Source: an uncultured Bacteroidales bacterium
GTDB taxonomy: Bacteria; Bacteroidota; Bacteroidia; Bacteroidales; UBA932
Reading direction: 5' to 3'
NCBI GenBank assembly: GCA_944325765.1
Contig: CALVBH010000045.1
Location: 1-36,037 of the forward strand
DNA: 36,037 bases
Part shown: positions 32,701 through 36,037 of the stretch, piece after piece
How the letters are laid out: each line of letters begins with the position of its first letter
How positions within the stretch are numbered: the first letter of the stretch is position 1
Made by a program: the position numbers and the translations under genes
Notes under the pieces: generated by a model
Seen by the model: only the letters and a program-made list of their open reading frames with translations
Told to the model about the DNA's origin: nothing
Databases searched by the model: none

Positions 32701-33328
32701 GAGGCTTATCCGTCTGAAGCAGAAGAATGACCCGAACTGGGACGAAAAATTCGACAAGGTCTCGGCCGTAATACTCGAACACATAGATATTCTTACGGAA
32801 ACGGCCAACGAGTTCTCGACATTCGCCAAACTGTACAGCGAAGAACCGGTGATTCTCGACCTGGACGCCACTCTGCGCGACCAGCTGATTATCTTCGACA
32901 ACAGAGAGAATATCGGCATCTCCTACCTCGGCATGCCCGATGCCTTCGTTTCGGCTCCGAAACCGCAGCTGATCAGGGTATTCGTAAATCTGCTGACCAA
33001 CGCCATCCAGGCTATAGAAATCCAGCAGAAACAGGATATGGAAGACGGCCGCCCGATCAAACGCGGGGAAATACTCATCTGCCTGAGGAACAGCACCGTG
33101 GACGGATATTACGATGTTGTCTTCGAGGATAACGGCCCCGGCGTCAGCGAAGAGAACCGGGACAGACTGTTCACACCGAACTTCACCACGAAAAGCGGCG
33201 GCACGGGTCTGGGACTCGCCATCTGCCGGAACATCGTCGAGAAATGCAACGGAGAAATCCTTTACCGCAAGTCATACACTCTCTATGGAGCCTGCTTCAC
33301 GGTACGGCTGCCCAAGAACAGGAAATGA
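29714..33328 (+). CDS. Large multi-spanning sensor histidine kinase, NtrY-like
   Basis: 1204 residues. About ten membrane helices are visible: one near 19-36, a block of six or so between 227 and 437, two near 678-698 and 718-742, and one at about 885-912. Two large loops (about 440-675 and 743-885), probably extracytoplasmic, are candidate sensor domains. A HAMP domain (about 912-965, FKPITEMGIKM) leads to the kinase core: H box His982 in MARQVAHEIKNPLTPIKLEI, N box Asn1096 (VNLLTNAIQAI), G1 EDNGPGV and G2 SGGTGLGLA. The H box is of the NtrY/NtrB type. It follows rlmH by 8 nt and faces the sigma-54 activator tail to tail with 40 nt between, so that regulator is the likely partner. Signal unknown. 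Confidence 0.88.
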   Translation: MKNSLSLYQFSFRKHGWNIFLALAILLFLVSLTFRISYDNAEKTAETFGGRIEKRLKILERYAAQALDSDHSEWMELRDLPEDMVIYRYVYDTLQSWSNQFPIGNDDIATRMVIKRLSNLRAGLSSPLAEVTARRNYMNLGSKWYIMRSKSDHLGCRIVYGLEIQNTLLVNRQNSESGVNRNLRLPKKYSVMSLNHTGGAPVTVDGEPLMKIIPETSKDIPFPTKGVLRWLALLCFILSAILYFDRHASMKTFPGIILLLTVASAAAYTWGLQMRHMSTIFSPDIYADGSVLFSFGALLIFNCFVFCYLLCIYLCRKPFFRKAFGSGKPRGRIIYTVGIILTFIGTGIYVHSMLVSLIMNSSISLMLYQWLSLSVYTVLVYISFISILFCMLLLLQMLAPAVRYYTGWRYNVFSIKWLLGFATFCALYLTLTAGVLGFRKEQDRLMVLTSRLAVDRNLSLEIQLRSIEDAIASDPMVATLSELERSDMIILNRLNENYLYRISQDYSVTATLCRDNTVRHSLRRESEAPCLDYFSRKFISGRPIAPDSRFRFVSDELGNSTYIGSFVYYSASSGIVHMFLEIEEKPHLDESGYMSILGKPDRPGQVNLPQIYSYAKFLSHKLVSYRGTYPYPSILNRSTVNAIENGDKFFRSKDYIHFINRISDNEVILISRPLRGWLTYLINFSYLILFTYGILYLISGRWHRRRQTAFRNYYRSRINSVLSVSLILTLIIMTVASITFVQRRNLTNLTNVMTDKINTIQHLMESRIKDAEDWHDLNSPEIVAVMEDIGNITRSDITLYTPSGKVFRSTSPEVFEKMLVGSRMSQDAYYSIKFKNQRIFINKERIGNYGYYSLYAPLFNGKGSTVAILNTPYNEENYVFRHDAFFYSAAIINIFIILMTVTILLSTTIVNAIFKPITEMGIKMSSTDIHRLEHIGYDRDDEISILVDAYNRMVTDLAESAKKLAQAERDKAWSEMARQVAHEIKNPLTPIKLEIQRLIRLKQKNDPNWDEKFDKVSAVILEHIDILTETANEFSTFAKLYSEEPVILDLDATLRDQLIIFDNRENIGISYLGMPDAFVSAPKPQLIRVFVNLLTNAIQAIEIQQKQDMEDGRPIKRGEILICLRNSTVDGYYDVVFEDNGPGVSEENRDRLFTPNFTTKSGGTGLGLAICRNIVEKCNGEILYRKSYTLYGACFTVRLPKNRK

Positions 33329-33368
33329 GCGTGCAGCCCGGGACCATCACCTTGGGAAGGACAAACTG

Positions 33369-34520
33369 TCAGTAGACATAATCCCGGACATCGCCGGCAG
33401 TGATCGAGTCGCCTGAAAGTATCAGGAGTCTTTCCACGACATTCCTGAGCTCCCGGATATTTCCCGACCAGGACTTGTCCACAAGGAGCTGCAACGCCTC
33501 CGGCTCCACCTTCCGCTTCGGCATTCCGGTTTCCGCGCATATACTGTCGATGAAATATTCGACTAAAAGCGGAATATCCGACTTGCGTTCGTCGAGAGAA
33601 GGCACGTTGATGACGATGACGCTCAGGCGATGGTACAGATCCTCCCTGAAATTGCCCTTGGCTATTTCTTCCTTCAGATTCTTGTTGGTCGCCGCCAGGA
33701 CCCTCACATCCACGACGATATCCTTGTCGCTGCCGACTCTGGAAAGTTTTCTTTCCTGCAGGACTCTCAGCACTTTGGCCTGCGCCGAAAGGCTCATGTC
33801 CCCTATTTCGTCCAGAAACAGAGTACCGCCGTCAGCCTGTTCGAACTTTCCCTTGTGCTGCTTGATGGCCGAGGTAAAAGCTCCCTTTTCATGCCCGAAA
33901 AGCTCGCTTTCAATGAGTTCGGACGGTATCGCCGCACAGTTTACCTCGATATATGGCATGGCTGCCCTGTTGCTTTTCTGATGCAGTGTCCTGGCTACCA
34001 GTTCCTTGCCTGTACCGTTCGCTCCCGTGATGAGAACACGGGCGTCGGTAGGTGCGACCTTGTCGATGATTGCACGGACGTGCTGCATTCCTTCGGAATT
34101 TCCGATCATCTCCTGGCCTCCGTAGACCTTTTTCTTCAGGATTTTCGTTTCCTTGACCAGCGAAACCTTGTCTGTGGCGTTCTTGATGGTAATGAATATC
34201 CTGTTCAGGTCCAGAGGCTTCTGGATGAAGTCGAAAGCGCCTTTCTTTATGCACTCCACTGCGGTATCTATGTCGCCATGGCCCGATATCATAATGACCG
34301 CAGAGTCCACGCCTTCCTCTTCCAGTTTCGACAGGACCTCTATACCGTCCATGTTCGGCATCTTTATATCGCAGAAAATCACGCCGTATTTTTCCCTGAC
34401 AGCCATTCCGCAGCCCTGCACCCCGTCTTCTGCCACATCCACTTCATAGCCTTCATCCGCAAGTATTTCCTTCAGGGAATTCCTGATGGACCTTTCATCG
34501 TCTATTACAAGTATTTTCAT
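33369..34520 (-). CDS. NtrC-family sigma-54 response regulator lacking a DNA-binding domain
   Basis: 383 residues from ATG 34520. The receiver domain (1-120) has Asp7/Asp8, phospho-acceptor Asp51 ([11 protein letters not shown]) and Lys101. The AAA+ domain (about 135-375) has Walker A GANGTGKE (166-173), the sigma-54-contacting GAFTSA loop (213-218), Walker [12 protein letters not shown] and sensor motifs through [16 protein letters not shown]. The protein stops eight to ten residues after this domain ([11 protein letters not shown]), where NtrC proteins normally continue with a Fis-type helix-turn-helix. Only 40 nt separate its stop from the kinase stop, so there is no room for a split-off HTH. 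It probably activates sigma-54 RNA polymerase from solution or through a partner. A longer frame from 34742 runs over cmk and is rejected. Confidence 0.92.
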   Translation of the reverse strand: MKILVIDDERSIRNSLKEILADEGYEVDVAEDGVQGCGMAVREKYGVIFCDIKMPNMDGIEVLSKLEEEGVDSAVIMISGHGDIDTAVECIKKGAFDFIQKPLDLNRIFITIKNATDKVSLVKETKILKKKVYGGQEMIGNSEGMQHVRAIIDKVAPTDARVLITGANGTGKELVARTLHQKSNRAAMPYIEVNCAAIPSELIESELFGHEKGAFTSAIKQHKGKFEQADGGTLFLDEIGDMSLSAQAKVLRVLQERKLSRVGSDKDIVVDVRVLAATNKNLKEEIAKGNFREDLYHRLSVIVINVPSLDERKSDIPLLVEYFIDSICAETGMPKRKVEPEALQLLVDKSWSGNIRELRNVVERLLILSGDSITAGDVRDYVY

Positions 34521-34541
34521 AACTCTTTCCAATAATGTCAG

Positions 34542-34549
34542 CAAAACTA
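34542..34549 (-). promoter_or_regulatory. -7 element of the response regulator gene
   Basis: TAGTTTTG on the minus strand (34549-34542) fits TAnnTTTG and lies 21 nt before the ATG at 34520. No clear -33 element was found. Confidence 0.4.
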
Positions 34550-34580
34550 ACACTTTTTCCGCCAGAATGGAATTTTTTTG

Positions 34581-34588
34581 TACTTTTG
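34581..34588 (+). promoter_or_regulatory. -7 element of cmk-ispH
   Basis: TACTTTTG fits TAnnTTTG and lies 20 nt before the cmk ATG at 34609. It is divergent from the regulator promoter; the two -7 elements are only 31 nt apart, so their polymerases may interfere. Confidence 0.45.
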
Positions 34589-34608
34589 CCAAGAATTCAC
34601 TTGCACCC

Positions 34609-35319
34609 ATGATGCTTATACCGGACATCGTAATAGCCATTGACGGATTTTCCTCTACCGGAAAGAGCTCCTTCGCGAAACTCATTGCGAAAGAATTCGG
34701 TTTTCTGTATCTGGATTCCGGCGCCCTGTACCGCGGGGTCACACTCTATGCCATGGAAAACGGTCTCATAGACGGAGAAAACAGGATAGACGGAGAAAGG
34801 CTCTGCCGGGGGCTTGCGGATCTGGACCTTCATTTCAGGCAGGAAGCCGACGGATGCAGGACATATATGGGAGACAGATGCATAGAAAAGGAAATACGCA
34901 GCCTTGCGGTATCCCGGAAAGTCAGTCCCATAGCCGCATTCGCCCCTGTCAGGGAATATGTGGACAGGAAACTCCGCGAACTGGGCATCAGAAAAAGAGT
35001 GGTCATAGACGGACGCGACATAGGTTCCACCGTATTTCCGGATGCGGAACTTAAAATATTCATGACAGCAGACCCGCAGACACGGGCGATGCGCAGGATG
35101 AAGGAACTGGAAGGCAAAGGAGAAAAGGTCAGTTTCTCAGACGTGCTGGAAAATGTCAGGGAAAGGGACTACATAGACTCCCACCGCCAGGTATCGCCTC
35201 TGGCAAAAGCCGATGACGCCATCGTTCTGGACAATTCCGAAATGACCATCGAGGAGCAGATGGTATGGATACGGGAACTTATCGCCGAAAGATTCGGCAA
35301 TAAAAGCGTACAGCAATGA
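34609..35319 (+). CDS. cmk: Cytidylate kinase
   Basis: 236 residues. Phosphorylates CMP and dCMP. The P-loop is [15 protein letters not shown], followed by the CMP-binding YLDSGALYR and [19 protein letters not shown], and a lid region [15 protein letters not shown], all typical of bacterial Cmk. Two ATG codons in tandem (34609 and 34612) could start it. Frames extending upstream to 34486 are antisense to the regulator and cross the promoter. The stop overlaps the ispH start by 4 nt (ATGA). Confidence 0.96.
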   Translation: MMLIPDIVIAIDGFSSTGKSSFAKLIAKEFGFLYLDSGALYRGVTLYAMENGLIDGENRIDGERLCRGLADLDLHFRQEADGCRTYMGDRCIEKEIRSLAVSRKVSPIAAFAPVREYVDRKLRELGIRKRVVIDGRDIGSTVFPDAELKIFMTADPQTRAMRRMKELEGKGEKVSFSDVLENVRERDYIDSHRQVSPLAKADDAIVLDNSEMTIEEQMVWIRELIAERFGNKSVQQ

Positions 35320-36037
35320 GACTCAGTGTGGATATCGATGCCAACTCCGGATTCTGCGCCGGCGTGACCAGAGCTATCAGGAAAGCCGAGGAACAGCTCG
35401 ACGGACCGGAAGGCAGGCTCTTTTCTCTCGGTTCCATCGTTCACAACGACGCCGAACTTACCAGACTCGAAGCCAAGGGGCTGGTAACCATCGACAAGGA
35501 GGATCTCGACGAGATGCAGGATGCCGAAGGTGAGACACTTCTCATCCGGGCGCACGGAGAACCTCCGGCCACATACGAAAAGGCACACAGCCTGCATTTC
35601 AACATAATAGACTGTACCTGTCCAGTCGTATTGAAACTGCAGGAAAGCATACGTGAAGCATATTCCGCCATAAAGGACGGTTCCACGGACGGACAGATCA
35701 TCATTTTCGGAAAACCCGGACATGCCGAAGTGCTCGGTCTGGTCGGCCAGGCCGAAGGGAACGCCACAGTGATAGAGAATATGAAAATGCTTGAAGAAGC
35801 CATCGCGGAAAGGAAAATAGACCTGAAAAAGCACATCGAAATCTTCTCGCAGACCACGAAGAATCCGGCGGAATACTCATCCATCTGCGCCAGACTGAAG
35901 GAACTTATGGCCAGGGAAAACGAACTGCCGATGCAGAGATTCGAAGGCAGAGGACTTCTGAAAGTACACGAAACGATATGCTCCCAGGTGGCCACCAGAC
36001 ATGAGAAACTGTCCAAATTCGCCATAGACCACGACAT
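35316..36037 (+). CDS. ispH: 4-hydroxy-3-methylbut-2-enyl diphosphate reductase (partial)
   Basis: The last enzyme of the MEP isoprenoid pathway, producing IPP and DMAPP. The frame is open to the window edge (240 codons), so the C-terminal end is missing. The three [4Fe-4S] cysteines are present: Cys14 (SGFCAGV), Cys102 (IDCTCPVV) and Cys222 (ETICSQVATR), with active-site histidines in GSIVHN (His43), RAHGEPP (His80) and GKPGHAE (His136), and FSQTTKNP. The start ATG 35316 overlaps the cmk stop. The cmk-ispH coupling suggests one transcript. Confidence 0.95.
   Translation, partial: MRLSVDIDANSGFCAGVTRAIRKAEEQLDGPEGRLFSLGSIVHNDAELTRLEAKGLVTIDKEDLDEMQDAEGETLLIRAHGEPPATYEKAHSLHFNIIDCTCPVVLKLQESIREAYSAIKDGSTDGQIIIFGKPGHAEVLGLVGQAEGNATVIENMKMLEEAIAERKIDLKKHIEIFSQTTKNPAEYSSICARLKELMARENELPMQRFEGRGLLKVHETICSQVATRHEKLSKFAIDHD

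Noticed and set aside
34521-34742. N-terminal extension of the response regulator
   Set aside because: The receiver domain starts at MKILVIDDE (34520). The extra residues lie over the cmk start and the divergent promoters.
1-36037. CRISPR array, insertion sequence or recombinase gene
   Set aside because: No regularly spaced repeats, no terminal inverted repeats and no transposase or integrase motifs were seen on either strand.

Overview
This window looks like a chromosomal segment of an uncultured or lesser-known member of the Bacteroidales. The evidence is the repeated -7 promoter element TAnnTTTG upstream of many genes, a tRNA gene with no encoded CCA end, and Bacteroidetes-type families (DUF4783, the glycogen synthase-phosphorylase fusion, M23 lipoproteins with HLD in place of HLH). 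From about 1.4 kb onward the DNA is moderately GC-rich, coding-dense and made mostly of core genes. The first ~1.1 kb is clearly more AT-rich.

Layout. (1) 1-1248: an AT-rich accessory stretch at the 3' end of a tRNA-His gene. It holds two unrecognised, translationally overlapping genes on the minus strand; the first is broken by a single-base frame change and the second runs off the left edge. (2) 1249-4773: tRNA-His (-), then a biotin-dependent carboxyltransferase (oxaloacetate decarboxylase alpha / PycB type) whose C-terminal domain has lost the biotin lysine, radC and upp (+). (3) 4798-25156: about 20 kb of genes all on the minus strand with very short gaps. In transcription order these are xseA, xseB, a glycogen block (glgB, a GH133 debranching enzyme, a GT4 glycosyltransferase, a GH57 glucanotransferase/amylase, and a GT3 glycogen synthase fused to a GT35 phosphorylase), ribF, a proline-rich membrane protein, an M23 lipoprotein, miaB, a cardiolipin synthase, a LEA-14-like lipoprotein, a SPOR-domain protein and rpoN. 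(4) 25370-28586 (+): engB, prs, a small Cys-rich membrane protein and der, ending at a strong hairpin. (5) 28714-36037: a DUF4783 protein (-), rlmH and a very large multi-spanning histidine kinase (+), a tail-to-tail NtrC-type regulator with no DNA-binding domain (-), then cmk and the start of ispH (+).

How the genes fit together. The glycogen block has a eukaryote-like parts list: a GT3 synthase of the type that uses UDP-glucose, a GH13_8-like branching enzyme, an amylo-1,6-glucosidase and a phosphorylase. No ADP-glucose pyrophosphorylase gene is present in the window. Synthase and phosphorylase, which act in opposite directions, lie on one 1411-residue chain. The window also carries sigma-54 (rpoN) and an AAA+ sigma-54 activator next to a NtrY-like kinase, which suggests one signalling circuit. 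No mobile element with a recognisable recombinase, no CRISPR array and no recognisable defence system was found. The most unusual items are the GT3-GT35 fusion, the histone H1-like tail on the GH57 enzyme, the regulator without a helix-turn-helix, the biotin-less carboxyltransferase, and the AT-rich block of unknown genes abutting tRNA-His.
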